DNA from: Bacteroides sp. UBA7335
GTDB lineage: Bacteria; Bacteroidota; Bacteroidia; Bacteroidales; Bacteroidaceae
Assembly: GCA_002471185.1 (NCBI GenBank)
Contig: DKPL01000017.1
Span: 4,392 to 50,317 of the forward strand
DNA length: 45,926 nt
Direction: 5' to 3'
Part shown: piece by piece, positions 34,423-43,804 of the stretch
How positions within the stretch are numbered: position 1 is the first letter of the stretch
How the letters are laid out: the number at the start of each line of letters is the position of its first letter
Translations under genes and position numbers: made by a program
The notes under the pieces: model-generated
Told to the model about the DNA's origin: nothing
What the model saw: the letters and a program-made list of their open reading frames with translations, nothing else
Database searches by the model: none

Positions 34423-35019
34423 TTATTCTTCTGTTGCTTCCGAAGGTAAAGCTAAATCAACCACTCTAAACAATTGCATATCAAATATCAACGTAGAGTA
34501 TCCAAGAACATTAGTGTTACCACTTGATCCGTATGCATAGTTCCAAGGAATATATACTTCCCAACGTTCGCCAACAGACATACGTTGAAGAATTTCCCAC
34601 CAACCTACGATTAATGATCCGTAATACAATTTGAAATTAGTAGGTGAATCGAAAACCGTAGGAGCATCACCTCTGAAGCCATCAAATCGCTCTCTCAAAA
34701 TATTAACACCTTTATAATACATATCTACAGAAGAGCTCTGATCTAATGGTCTTTGAGTAGGATCTAACACGTAGCCTGGAAGATCGGTAACTGCTTCAAG
34801 TTTCTTATAAAAGATATAATCATTCGGAGCTGTCAATAGATGGATACTATCCAAACCACCTTTGTCGGGTGTGGTTGTAAACACATTGTACAAAGAGTCA
34901 ATGTATGCTTCATTTCGTGCTTGCCAGTTATCATATTTGCTAACTTCCTTAGTCTCTTCACAAGAGGTTAGAAAGATAAGCATCAATAACAACGGGGCTA
35001 AAAAGATTTTCTTATTCAT
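34423..35019 (-). CDS. FKBP-type peptidyl-prolyl isomerase lipoprotein
   Basis: 198 residues. A lipoprotein signal (MLIFLTSC, Cys at about residue 20) is followed by a helical linker and a C-terminal FKBP domain. The domain begins at about YYKGVNILRERFDG and has GWWEILQRMSVGERWEVYIPWNYAYG, the FKBP core with the aromatic active-site floor, and a final TLIFDMQLFRV strand. It would help fold proteins in the periplasm or at the outer membrane. It lies 11 bases downstream of glyQS on the same strand, so the two are probably cotranscribed. Confidence 0.9.
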   Translation of the reverse strand: MNKKIFLAPLLLMLIFLTSCEETKEVSKYDNWQARNEAYIDSLYNVFTTTPDKGGLDSIHLLTAPNDYIFYKKLEAVTDLPGYVLDPTQRPLDQSSSVDMYYKGVNILRERFDGFRGDAPTVFDSPTNFKLYYGSLIVGWWEILQRMSVGERWEVYIPWNYAYGSSGNTNVLGYSTLIFDMQLFRVVDLALPSEATEE

Positions 35020-35030
35020 TCTTAATCAGT

Positions 35031-36572
35031 TTATTGTAATGTTTTCAACAACGATGTGATGCTAACTCTTTCAGCGATGATACCGCTCAAATCAGAAATA
35101 GCCACACGTTCTTGTTCCATTGTGTCGCGATTACGCAAAGTCACACAATTATCTTCCAAAGTTTGGTGGTCAACAGTCACACAGTAAGGAGTACCAATAG
35201 CGTCTTGACGACGGTAACGTTTACCAATACTATCTTTTTCATCGTATTGGCAGTGGAATTGGAATTTCAATCCATCAATAACCTCACGAGCTTTCTCGGG
35301 CAAGCCATCTTTTTTAACCAATGGCATAACAGCCAATTTAACCGGAGCAAGGGCAGCTGGAAGTTTCAACACAACACGACTTTCGCCATTTTCTAGTTTT
35401 TCTTCGCAATATGATGAGCTCATGATACTCAAGAACATACGGTCAACACCAATAGAAGTCTCGATTACATAAGGTACATACGATTCGTTCAATTCAGGAT
35501 CGAAATATTTGATACTCTTACCCGAGAACTTTTCGTGTTGACTTAAATCGAAGTTAGTACGTGAGTGAATACCTTCAACCTCTTTGAAACCAAAAGGCAT
35601 TAAGAATTCAATATCGGTAGCTGCGTTAGCGTAGTGAGCCAATTTATCATGATCGTGGTAACGATAATGATCATCGCCAAAGCCAAGAGCTTTGTGCCAT
35701 TTCAAGCGAGCCTCTTTCCATGCTTTGAACCACTCTAACTCAGTGCCCGGTTTAACAAAGAATTGCATCTCCATTTGTTCAAACTCACGCATACGGAAGA
35801 TGAACTGACGAGCAACAATCTCATTACGGAAGGCTTTACCAATTTGAGCAATACCAAAAGGAATCTTCATACGACCAGTCTTCTGAACGTTCAAATAGTT
35901 TACAAAGATACCTTGAGCTGTTTCAGGACGAAGATAAATCTTCATCGCACCATCAGCTGTAGAACCCATATCTGTGCTAAACATCAAGTTGAACTGACGA
36001 ACCTCAGTCCAGTTTTTAGTTCCCGAGATTGGACAAACAATCTCTTCATCAACGATGATCTGACGAAGCTCTTCAAGATTAGTATCATTCAAAGCCTTAG
36101 CAAAACGCTCATGAAGCGCATCGCGTTTAGCTTGAGTTTCAAGCACACGACCGTTAGTGCTACGGAATTGAGCCTCATCAAACGATTCGCCAAATCTTTT
36201 AGCAGCCTTAGCTACCTCTTTAGCCATTTTATCGTCATATTTAGCCAATTGATCTTCAATCAAAACATCAGCACGGTAGCGTTTTTTAGAGTCTTTGTTA
36301 TCAATCAAAGGGTCATTGAAAGCATCTACGTGTCCTGAAGCTTTCCAAATAGTGGGGTGCATAAAGATTGCAGAGTCAATACCCACAATGTTTTCGTGAA
36401 GCAACACCATGCTGTCCCACCAATATTTCTTAATGTTATTTTTGAGTTCAACGCCCATCTGACCGTAATCGTATACAGCTCCTAACCCATCGTAGATATC
36501 GCTCGAAGGAAATACGAAACCATACTCTTTGCAGTGCGATACTAACTTCTTAAAAACATCTTCTTGTGCCAT
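35031..36572 (-). CDS. glyQS: glycine--tRNA ligase, alpha2 type
   Basis: 513 residues from the ATG at 36572. A longer frame up to 36629 exists, but its extra 19 residues do not belong to the family, which begins MAQEDVFKKLVSHCKEYG. The enzyme is the dimeric eukaryote-like class IIa form, not the alpha/beta tetramer. GFVFPSSDIYDGLGAVYDYG, GTKNWTEVRQFNLMF and LRPETAQGIFVNY are seen early, RNEIVARQFIFRMREFEQME is motif 2 and VDRMFLSI is the region of motif 3. The product charges tRNA-Gly in the cytoplasm. The FKBP gene follows. Confidence 0.97.
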   Translation of the reverse strand: MAQEDVFKKLVSHCKEYGFVFPSSDIYDGLGAVYDYGQMGVELKNNIKKYWWDSMVLLHENIVGIDSAIFMHPTIWKASGHVDAFNDPLIDNKDSKKRYRADVLIEDQLAKYDDKMAKEVAKAAKRFGESFDEAQFRSTNGRVLETQAKRDALHERFAKALNDTNLEELRQIIVDEEIVCPISGTKNWTEVRQFNLMFSTDMGSTADGAMKIYLRPETAQGIFVNYLNVQKTGRMKIPFGIAQIGKAFRNEIVARQFIFRMREFEQMEMQFFVKPGTELEWFKAWKEARLKWHKALGFGDDHYRYHDHDKLAHYANAATDIEFLMPFGFKEVEGIHSRTNFDLSQHEKFSGKSIKYFDPELNESYVPYVIETSIGVDRMFLSIMSSSYCEEKLENGESRVVLKLPAALAPVKLAVMPLVKKDGLPEKAREVIDGLKFQFHCQYDEKDSIGKRYRRQDAIGTPYCVTVDHQTLEDNCVTLRNRDTMEQERVAISDLSGIIAERVSITSLLKTLQ

Positions 36573-36763
36573 TTCGATAATGTGATTAATGTGTCCGCAG
36601 AAAATAAACGTTTTATTGTTCTGCCACACTATGTTTTACTTTTTAATTTATTCTAGAATAAGCCGATTTATAAAAGTTACAATCATAATACAGATAAGTG
36701 TATTAGCATGTTAGCACTTCATAAATAATGCGCAAAGTAAATGATTTTTTTGCAGATAATTTG

Positions 36764-36771
36764 TATTTTTG
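36764..36771 (+). promoter_or_regulatory. -7 element upstream of parC
   Basis: TATTTTTG matches TAnnTTTG exactly, about 70 bases before the parC start. The expected TTTG at -33 is missing (AATG there), so it is a weak call. Confidence 0.4.
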
Positions 36772-36840
36772 CCTGCACACATCTAATAATTGATGTAAAA
36801 AAGATAATTTGTTGTTAAAACAAGAGGAATATTGACCACT

Positions 36841-39498
36841 ATGAGTGACGAAATTAACGAAATACCAGAAGAACACTCGGATTATAAACCCGCAGACACC
36901 AATAATGAAAACCTCAAGCATCAACTCACGGGCATGTACCAGAGTTGGTTCTTAGACTATGCCTCATACGTAATTCTGGAGCGTGCCGTACCCCACGTTA
37001 TGGATGGCTTAAAACCTGTTCAACGCCGCATACTACACTCTATGAAACGTCTTGACGATGGACGTTACAACAAAGTGGCAAACATTGTGGGGCATACCAT
37101 GCAGTTTCACCCTCATGGAGATGCATCTATCGGAGATGCTTTGGTGCAATTGGGACAAAAAGACCTGCTTGTTGACTGCCAAGGAAACTGGGGAAATATC
37201 TTAACAGGAGACGGTGCTGCTGCCCCTCGTTATATCGAAGCGCGTTTATCTAAATTTGCGCTTGATGTGGTATTCAATCCTAAAACAACCGAATGGAAAT
37301 TATCATACGATGGTAGAAACAAAGAGCCGATAACTTTGCCTGTAAAGTTTCCTTTGCTATTGGCACAAGGGGTAGAAGGTATTGCCGTAGGTCTATCATC
37401 AAAAATACTTCCTCACAACTTCAATGAACTTTGCGATGCCTCAATCAGCTATCTTAATGGGGAGCCATTCCAGCTTTATCCCGATTTTCAAACGGGAGGA
37501 TCGATTGATGTAGCCAAATACAACGATGGCGAGCGTGGAGGAAGTGTAAAAATCCGTGCTAAAATCAACAAGATTGACAATAAGACACTTGCTGTGACCG
37601 AGATTCCTTATGGCAAAACAACGTCATCGGTTATCGACTCTATACTAAAGGCGGTAGATAAGGGTAAAATCAAGGTGAGAAAAGTAGATGACAACACCTC
37701 TGCAAACGTTGAAATTCTGATTCACTTAGCACCGGGGGTATCATCAGACAAAACCATTGATGCACTTTATGCTTTTACAGATTGCGAGGTAAGCATCTCG
37801 CCAAATTGTTGTGTCATCGACGACAACAAGCCACATTTCTTAAATGTAACTCATGTTCTTAAGAGGTCGGTTGATAGTACATTAGCCCTGCTTCGATTGG
37901 AACTTGAAATTCATAAGAATGAACTACTCGAAGCACTTCACTTTGCTTCGCTCGAAAAGATATTTATTGCCGAACGTATCTATAAGGATAAAGAGTTTGA
38001 GCAATCAAAAGATATGGATGCGGCTTGTGCACACATTGATGCTAGGTTAACTCCCTACTATCCACAGTTTATCCGCGAAGTTACCAAAGAAGATATTTTG
38101 CGCCTAATGGAAATTAAGATGGGGCGTATCTTAAAGTTCAATGCCGATAAAGCTGAAGAGCTTATAGCGAAAACCAAAGGCGAAATTGACGAAATAAATC
38201 ATCACTTAAACCACATTGTAACCTACACTATCAACTGGTTTAAGATGTTGAAAGATAAATATGGAAAGAATTTCCCACGTCGCACAGAGTTACGCAATTT
38301 CGATACCATCGAGGCTACCAAAGTAGTAGAGGCTAATGAGAAGTTGTACATCAATCGCGAAGAAGGATTTATTGGAACCTCGTTAAAGAAAGATGAGTTT
38401 GTGGCAAACTGCTCCGATTTGGATGATGTAATCATCTTCTTCCGCGATGGTAAATTCTTGATTACTCCGGTGGCGGACAAGAAGTTTGTAGGCAAAAACA
38501 TTCTATATATTAATGTATTTAAGAAAAACGATAAACGCACGATATATAATGTAACCTATCGCGATGGCAAAGAGGGTACCACTTATATTAAACGCTTTGC
38601 CGTAACATCAATTGTGCGCGATCGGGAGTACGATGTGACTCAAGGGGCACCCGATTCGCGTATCACCTATTTCTCGGCCAACCCTAACGGCGAGGCTGAA
38701 GTGATAAAGGTTACCCTAAAACCTAATCCAAGAGTTCGCCGTATCACTTTTGAACGCGACTTTAGCGAAATTAGCATCAAGGGGCGCCAAGCGCAAGGAG
38801 TGATACTAACGCGCCTACCAGTTCATAAGATTTCGTTGAAACAGCGTGGTGGATCAACTTTAGGAGGAAGAAAGGTGTGGTTTGACCGTGATGTGTTGAG
38901 ACTGAACTATGATGGGCGTGGCGAGTTCTTAGGGGAGTTCCAAAGTGACGACACAATCTTGGTGGTGCTCAACAATGGTGAGTTCTATACTACGAACTTC
39001 GACATCAGCAACCACTACGAGAACAACATTAACATCATTGAGAAGTTTGATTCGAATAAGATTTGGACAGCTGCCTTATTTGATGCCGACCAGCAAAACT
39101 ACCCATACCTGAAACGTTTTTGCTTTGAGAATACAGCTAAAAAGCAAAACTATATGGGAGAGAACAAGAACAGCCAACTGATTTTGTTGACTGACGAATA
39201 CTATCCGCGCCTTGAAGTTATATTCGGAGGACACGATAGTTTCCGCGACCCAATGGTTATTGATGCTGATGAGTTTATAGCTGTAAAAGGATTTAAGGCG
39301 AAAGGAAAACGTATCTGTACCTTTACTATCGAAACGATCAATGAGCTAGAGCCTGTCAAGTTGTATCAGCAACCGGCAGTAGAAGAGGAAGAGACTATAG
39401 AAATAGTGGAGAACATGGACCCGGATCAAGGGAAAAGCGATAGCGACATTATTGATGAACTGACCGGACAAATGAAACTAGGCTTGGACGTAGAATAA
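36841..39498 (+). CDS. parC: DNA topoisomerase IV subunit A
   Basis: 885 residues from the ATG at 36841; a TTG nine bases upstream is possible but less likely, and AGAGGAA sits 11 bases before the ATG. The breakage-reunion domain includes PVQRRILHSM (59-68), HPHGDASIGD (90-99) and AAPRYIEARLS (127-137), with catalytic Y131. A PVKFPLLLAQGVEGIAVGLS block follows. The C-terminal domain has a degenerate KQRGGSTLGG motif in place of the GyrA-box, which with the overall sequence points to ParC rather than GyrA. It decatenates chromosomes with ParE, which is not in this window. The position of GyrA Ser83 is Ala95 here. Its stop overlaps the next start by one base (TAATG). Confidence 0.93.
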   Translation: MSDEINEIPEEHSDYKPADTNNENLKHQLTGMYQSWFLDYASYVILERAVPHVMDGLKPVQRRILHSMKRLDDGRYNKVANIVGHTMQFHPHGDASIGDALVQLGQKDLLVDCQGNWGNILTGDGAAAPRYIEARLSKFALDVVFNPKTTEWKLSYDGRNKEPITLPVKFPLLLAQGVEGIAVGLSSKILPHNFNELCDASISYLNGEPFQLYPDFQTGGSIDVAKYNDGERGGSVKIRAKINKIDNKTLAVTEIPYGKTTSSVIDSILKAVDKGKIKVRKVDDNTSANVEILIHLAPGVSSDKTIDALYAFTDCEVSISPNCCVIDDNKPHFLNVTHVLKRSVDSTLALLRLELEIHKNELLEALHFASLEKIFIAERIYKDKEFEQSKDMDAACAHIDARLTPYYPQFIREVTKEDILRLMEIKMGRILKFNADKAEELIAKTKGEIDEINHHLNHIVTYTINWFKMLKDKYGKNFPRRTELRNFDTIEATKVVEANEKLYINREEGFIGTSLKKDEFVANCSDLDDVIIFFRDGKFLITPVADKKFVGKNILYINVFKKNDKRTIYNVTYRDGKEGTTYIKRFAVTSIVRDREYDVTQGAPDSRITYFSANPNGEAEVIKVTLKPNPRVRRITFERDFSEISIKGRQAQGVILTRLPVHKISLKQRGGSTLGGRKVWFDRDVLRLNYDGRGEFLGEFQSDDTILVVLNNGEFYTTNFDISNHYENNINIIEKFDSNKIWTAALFDADQQNYPYLKRFCFENTAKKQNYMGENKNSQLILLTDEYYPRLEVIFGGHDSFRDPMVIDADEFIAVKGFKAKGKRICTFTIETINELEPVKLYQQPAVEEEETIEIVENMDPDQGKSDSDIIDELTGQMKLGLDVE

Positions 39499-40358
39499 TG
39501 ATAAGAATAAAGAATTATATCCTATTGGCATTCATCGGATGCAGTTTAGCTAGCCTCAACGGGTATGGACAGACTGATTCGCTGAATGCCAATCGCTATA
39601 TAACCAAAGCAACACTTTATGGTGCCGGGTTTACCAATGTGTACGACACTTATCTTTCTCCACAAGAGTATAAAGGAGGTGAGTTTCGTATCTTGCGCGA
39701 AACCATGCGCATGACTAAGCTGTGGGATGGAAACATCTCGGTTCAAAACATGCTGCAAGCCAACTTGAGCTATAGTCATAATCGGGCTCAAAACAACAAT
39801 ACCTTCGCCGGACTGGTTAACTGGACTTATGGTTTGCATTATCAGTTTCGCATCACGCCCGGGTTTAAACTATTGGCAGGAGCACTACTCGATGCCAATC
39901 TAGGTTTCATATACAATTTGCGCAACACCAACAATCCGGCATCAGCACGGGCATTTATCAATCTTGATGCATCGGCTATGGCCATCTGGCACACCCGCAT
40001 CAAGAACTACCCCTTAACACTTCGCTATCAGGTAAACTTACCTTTTATGGGAGTTCTATTTTCGCCACACTACGGACAGTCTTATTACGAAATATTTACG
40101 TTAGGCAATTCGAGTGGAGTCGTTAAATTCACCTCACTGCACAATCAGCCTACACTACGCCAATTTATATCAGTAGATTTTCCTATACGATACGCTAAAA
40201 TGCGTGTAGCATATGTAGCCGACTTGCAACAATCTAAAGTCAACGGCTTGCGCACACACGTATATTCGCATCTATTTATGATAGGGTTTGTTAAAGAGCT
40301 CTATCAGATTCGCAGCAAAAATGGCACAATGCTCCCACCAGCCATTAGTGCCTATTAA
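39498..40358 (+). CDS. DUF3316 protein
   Basis: 286 residues with a signal peptide (about 1-24, ending GYGQ). The mature protein matches the DUF3316 layout: an N-terminal YGAGFTNVYDTYLSPQEY segment, RILRETMRMTKLWDGN, and alternating beta-strands that look like a small outer-membrane barrel (for example LHYQFRITPGFKLLAGALLDANLGF), with the last third containing HSHLF-like strands. No activity is known. The start codon shares a base with the parC stop (TAATG), so it is coupled to parC translation. Confidence 0.8.
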   Translation: MIRIKNYILLAFIGCSLASLNGYGQTDSLNANRYITKATLYGAGFTNVYDTYLSPQEYKGGEFRILRETMRMTKLWDGNISVQNMLQANLSYSHNRAQNNNTFAGLVNWTYGLHYQFRITPGFKLLAGALLDANLGFIYNLRNTNNPASARAFINLDASAMAIWHTRIKNYPLTLRYQVNLPFMGVLFSPHYGQSYYEIFTLGNSSGVVKFTSLHNQPTLRQFISVDFPIRYAKMRVAYVADLQQSKVNGLRTHVYSHLFMIGFVKELYQIRSKNGTMLPPAISAY

Positions 40359-40376
40359 ACCACAACCTAAAGCCAT

Positions 40377-41390
40377 ATGAAGTTTAAATCAATCTATACT
40401 CTTTTATTAGTTGTGTTTCTCTTATCGAGCACCACTTCGTGCATTCGCGAGGAATCTTATGCAAATGATCCGTATGGTAACTTCGATCAGCTATGGTCAA
40501 TTATCGATGAGCGATATTGTTATTTAGATTATAAAGATATCGACTGGGATGCTGTAGGTGCAAAATACCGTAAGCACGTGGTAGAGGGTATGAGCAACGA
40601 CAATCTATTCAATGTGATGGATAGCATGCTATATCAGCTCAAAGATGGTCATGTCAATCTATCCGCTTCATTCAACCAAACTCGCTATGACTTCTGGTCT
40701 GACAGTCCACGTAACTTTGTAGAGTCAATACTCGAAAGCGATCGCTATTTAGGCAATGATTATCGCAAAGCTGCCGGCCTTAAATATAAAATTTTAGACG
40801 ATAATATCGGATATATCTACTACGGAAGCTTTTCATATCCCATTGGCGATGGAAACTTAGACAATGTGCTCTCTTATCTGGCGGTTTGCAAGGGCATTAT
40901 TATCGATGTTAGACAAAACGGAGGAGGAAATCTTACCTATGCCGATAAGTTTGCCGCTCGTTTTACCAACGAAAAGGTGCTCACCGGTTATATCTGCCAT
41001 AAAAACGGACCCGGACATAATGACTTTTCGGCACCCTATCCCATCCACTTAGAACCATCAACCAGTATTCGTTGGCAAAAATCGACAGTGGTGCTTACCA
41101 ACCGTCACTCATATAGTGCAACCAACGACTTTGTCTGCCAAATGAGAAATTTGCCCAATGTTACCATTATGGGAGATAAAACCGGGGGAGGTTCAGGAAT
41201 GCCCTTCACATCAGAGCTTCCAAACGGTTGGAGCATTCGTTTTTCTGCCAGTCCTCATTTCGACAAAGACATGCAGCACACTGAGTTTGGCATAGAGCCT
41301 GATATTAAAGTAGATATGACCAAAGAAGACATGTATGAAGGCATTGATACGATGATAGAAACGGCACGCGAATATTTAAGAGGAGAATAA
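40377..41390 (+). CDS. S41-family peptidase lipoprotein
   Basis: 337 residues with a lipoprotein signal (LLSSTTSC, Cys at residue 22). A helical N-terminal cap is followed by an S41/CTP-type protease core: IIIDVRQNGGGN (174-185), the nucleophile region TNRHSYSATNDF, in which S247 before Ala aligns with the catalytic Ser of the family, and GDKTGGGSG (266-274). No PDZ domain is obvious. It would act on exported proteins at the outer-membrane side of the periplasm. It is 18 bases after the DUF3316 gene and probably ends a three-gene parC operon. Confidence 0.87.
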   Translation: MKFKSIYTLLLVVFLLSSTTSCIREESYANDPYGNFDQLWSIIDERYCYLDYKDIDWDAVGAKYRKHVVEGMSNDNLFNVMDSMLYQLKDGHVNLSASFNQTRYDFWSDSPRNFVESILESDRYLGNDYRKAAGLKYKILDDNIGYIYYGSFSYPIGDGNLDNVLSYLAVCKGIIIDVRQNGGGNLTYADKFAARFTNEKVLTGYICHKNGPGHNDFSAPYPIHLEPSTSIRWQKSTVVLTNRHSYSATNDFVCQMRNLPNVTIMGDKTGGGSGMPFTSELPNGWSIRFSASPHFDKDMQHTEFGIEPDIKVDMTKEDMYEGIDTMIETAREYLRGE

Positions 41391-41425
41391 AAAATCATCG
41401 AAAAGCAAAAAAAACCGAGAATTTG

Positions 41426-41456
41426 TTTGTAGGTTAAAAATATATCCATATCTTTG
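41426..41456 (+). promoter_or_regulatory. tRNA-Leu promoter
   Basis: TTTG (41426-41429), 19 bases, then TATCTTTG (41449-41456), an exact match to the Bacteroidetes consensus. Transcription would start about 25 bases before the tRNA. Confidence 0.8.
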
Positions 41457-41488
41457 CACCGCTAAACAAAAGAAAAGCAATAGTGATT

Positions 41489-41570
41489 GCGGCTGTGGCG
41501 TAATTGGTAGCCGCGCCAGACTTAGGATCTGGTGTCTCGCGACGTGGGGGTTCGAGTCCCTTCAGCCGCA
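41489..41570 (+). tRNA. tRNA-Leu (anticodon UAG)
   Basis: 82 bases. The acceptor stem GCGGCTG (41489-41495) pairs with CAGCCGC (41563-41569), and A at 41570 is the discriminator. The anticodon arm CCAGA/TCTGG (41516-41520 and 41528-41532) holds TAG at 41523-41525. A short class II variable arm (GTC/GAC stem) and a GGGGG/CCCTT T arm with a TTCGAGT loop follow. The CCA end is not encoded. Confidence 0.96.
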
Positions 41571-41588
41571 CAGATTTAGCAATAAAAG

Positions 41589-41617
41589 CCCGTTCAGATT
41601 ATCTGGACGGGTTTTTT
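41589..41617 (+). terminator. terminator of tRNA-Leu
   Basis: CCCGTTCAG (41589-41597) pairs with CTGGACGGG (41603-41611) with one wobble, then six T. Confidence 0.92.
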
Positions 41618-41642
41618 ACTTATAGTTCCCTTCGGGTCAATT

Positions 41643-41650
41643 TACCTTTG
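41643..41650 (+). promoter_or_regulatory. -7 element upstream of the antiporter
   Basis: TACCTTTG matches TAnnTTTG exactly, about 90 bases before the start. No TTTG lies at the expected -33 position, so the call is weak. Confidence 0.4.
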
Positions 41651-41740
41651 TTCTAAACCAAACAACAAACTGAAGTGTTTTTACTAAGTGCTTCATCGTC
41701 CGAACCACTATACAACAACATAATCTCATAATTATTCAAT

Positions 41741-43804
41741 ATGGATAGCAGTGTCATTTCATTGATGGTATTTATCATCCTCAGTCTATTAGCCGGAGTA
41801 ATACTCAAATTAATACTCAAACGTACCTTTATCCCCTACACCGTAGGATTATTTATTCTAGGCATTCTAGTTGGAGGGCTAACTCGATTTAATATTATCC
41901 ATATGCCAAAATATATGGGAGAAGCTTTGGTCTCAGTCAGCAATATGGACCCAGAGATTATATTATATTTCTTTCTTCCTATTTTAATTTTCGAGGCCGC
42001 TTTAAACATCAACATACACACCTTTAGAAAAACATTCATCAATGCTAATATTCTGGCTATACCAGGATTGGTCATTGCTTTATTGCTAACTGCCGCTTTG
42101 GTTATGCTTATCAGTACGATGTATCCCAGCTACACTTCTTGGACATGGGCCACTGCATTGATGTTTGGTGCATTAATATCGGCCACCGACCCTGTAGCAG
42201 TTGTAGCACTACTGCAAGAGCTAAAGACAAGCAGACGCTTCTCTACCTTAGTAGATTCAGAGTCGATGCTTAACGACGGCACAGGTATATTATTCTTTAT
42301 GCTTTTCTTCGGTCACTTCTCCAAAGGAGGCTTACCATTTAGTCCATTTGTCAATTTCTTGATTATCATATTTGGAGCAGTAGCGGCTGGAGCTATCACA
42401 GGAGCATTAAGTATTTGGCTTGCACAACGCACCAAACCCGATGCTGTATTGCAAAGCACAGTGATGATCATTGCAGCATACATTCTATTTTATGTAGCCA
42501 ATAGTGTATTACAAGTATCAGGAGTTATTGCATTGGTAACTTTTGGTCTATACATAGCCTATATGGGAACAACGAGATTGCGTCCAAAGGTAAACTCGTT
42601 CATCCGTAACTTTTGGGAGTTAATGGGCTATATAGCCAATACTTTGATATTTATCGTTGTAGGATTGCTCATAGCAACTAAGTGCGATTTATATTGGAAA
42701 GATCTTGGCATTCTAATTCTCGTATATGTTGGAGTAAACGTCATTCGCTTTATCATGGTATTTTTCTTCCTCCCCATCATGCGAAAAATAAATTATGGTT
42801 TAAAAGTTCGCGAAGCAGTAGTGCTCAGCTGGAGTGGACTACGTGGAGCGGTAGGATTAACATTAGCATTGGTAGCATTTTATACGCCAGCCATCCCCGA
42901 AGGTATTCGCCATCAAATATTATTTCTAACCGGAGGCATCGTAACCCTAACACTACTTGTCAACGCAACAACAATGGGGTGGTTGCTCAAAAAAATGAAA
43001 ATGATGTCGCGCTCTACCTCAAAAGAGCTGCTCGATTACAACGTAAAAATGATATATCAACAAAAGACAGAAGAGGCTTTTGAGCAGCTCAAAAAGAAAG
43101 ACTTTATGGATAATGTAGATTGGGAAAAACTAAAAAACTATCTACCTAAACCAATAGAGAGCCCGGTGAAAAGCGAAGAAGTAGCTTTGTCAACTGTGGT
43201 TGCTACCATACGCCGCAGGTTGATGCAGCAACAATTATCGTACTGCTCCAAACTCTTTCAAGAAGGTACAATCTCATCGTATGCACGCAACGAAATCTCC
43301 GAAATGATTGAAGAGGAAGATGACAACGATGGAAATGCTCCTTTTACCGATATGCAAATATACTTTAGCAAGTTCGGAATAAAGACTCAAAAACAAATAA
43401 GATTAATGAAATTCAATACCTTTTTTATCAACTATTTCAGAGGTAAAATCGTGAATTATTATGGTTTTCTACGAGGCTTTATCTTAGTACAGCGCGATTC
43501 GCTAAAAACAGCTGCCAACCTAAAAGAGTCGCCTCAACTATCGGATGACGAAAAGAAAAGCATAGATAGCATATGCGAAGAGATAAATAGCAACATTGAT
43601 GCTGCAAACAAGCAATTCTTAATTATAGAAGAGAACTTCCCTATCGCCTTCAAAATGGCAGTCAATCGCAAAGCAAAACGCATGTTGCTTTGTCAAGAGC
43701 GTCTTATCATTAAACAAATGGCTTCCACCGGAATATTAACAGCCGAAGATGAGGAGTCTATGATTGAAAACTTGGGTACACCTAACCTGGAAAAGGAGGA
43801 ATAA
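41741..43804 (+). CDS. CPA1-family Na+/H+ antiporter
   Basis: 687 residues. About 12 membrane segments occupy residues 1-415, with the CPA1 ion-site motifs SATDPVAVVALLQEL and DSESMLNDGTGI, and the conserved LSWSGLRGAVGLTLAL at about 363-378. A long soluble C-terminal part of about 270 residues (rich in Glu, Lys and heptads) follows and is probably cytoplasmic and regulatory. The protein would exchange Na+ or K+ for H+ and help with pH or salt. The tail is longer than in many bacterial homologues. It is transcribed alone. Confidence 0.92.
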   Translation: MDSSVISLMVFIILSLLAGVILKLILKRTFIPYTVGLFILGILVGGLTRFNIIHMPKYMGEALVSVSNMDPEIILYFFLPILIFEAALNINIHTFRKTFINANILAIPGLVIALLLTAALVMLISTMYPSYTSWTWATALMFGALISATDPVAVVALLQELKTSRRFSTLVDSESMLNDGTGILFFMLFFGHFSKGGLPFSPFVNFLIIIFGAVAAGAITGALSIWLAQRTKPDAVLQSTVMIIAAYILFYVANSVLQVSGVIALVTFGLYIAYMGTTRLRPKVNSFIRNFWELMGYIANTLIFIVVGLLIATKCDLYWKDLGILILVYVGVNVIRFIMVFFFLPIMRKINYGLKVREAVVLSWSGLRGAVGLTLALVAFYTPAIPEGIRHQILFLTGGIVTLTLLVNATTMGWLLKKMKMMSRSTSKELLDYNVKMIYQQKTEEAFEQLKKKDFMDNVDWEKLKNYLPKPIESPVKSEEVALSTVVATIRRRLMQQQLSYCSKLFQEGTISSYARNEISEMIEEEDDNDGNAPFTDMQIYFSKFGIKTQKQIRLMKFNTFFINYFRGKIVNYYGFLRGFILVQRDSLKTAANLKESPQLSDDEKKSIDSICEEINSNIDAANKQFLIIEENFPIAFKMAVNRKAKRMLLCQERLIIKQMASTGILTAEDEESMIENLGTPNLEKEE

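Larger units (their letters stand above)
41391..41740. other. intergenic region holding tRNA-Leu with its promoter and terminator
   Basis: 350 bases between the S41 peptidase and the antiporter. Apart from the tRNA unit (41426-41617) there is a candidate -7 element for the antiporter (41643-41650). Confidence 0.7.

Noticed and set aside
36573..36629. 19-residue extension of glycyl-tRNA synthetase
   Set aside because: The family begins at the Met at 36572, and the extension has no resemblance to other GlyRS.
36832..36840. TTG start for parC
   Set aside because: ATG nine bases downstream has better spacing from AGAGGAA; TTG lies only two bases from it.
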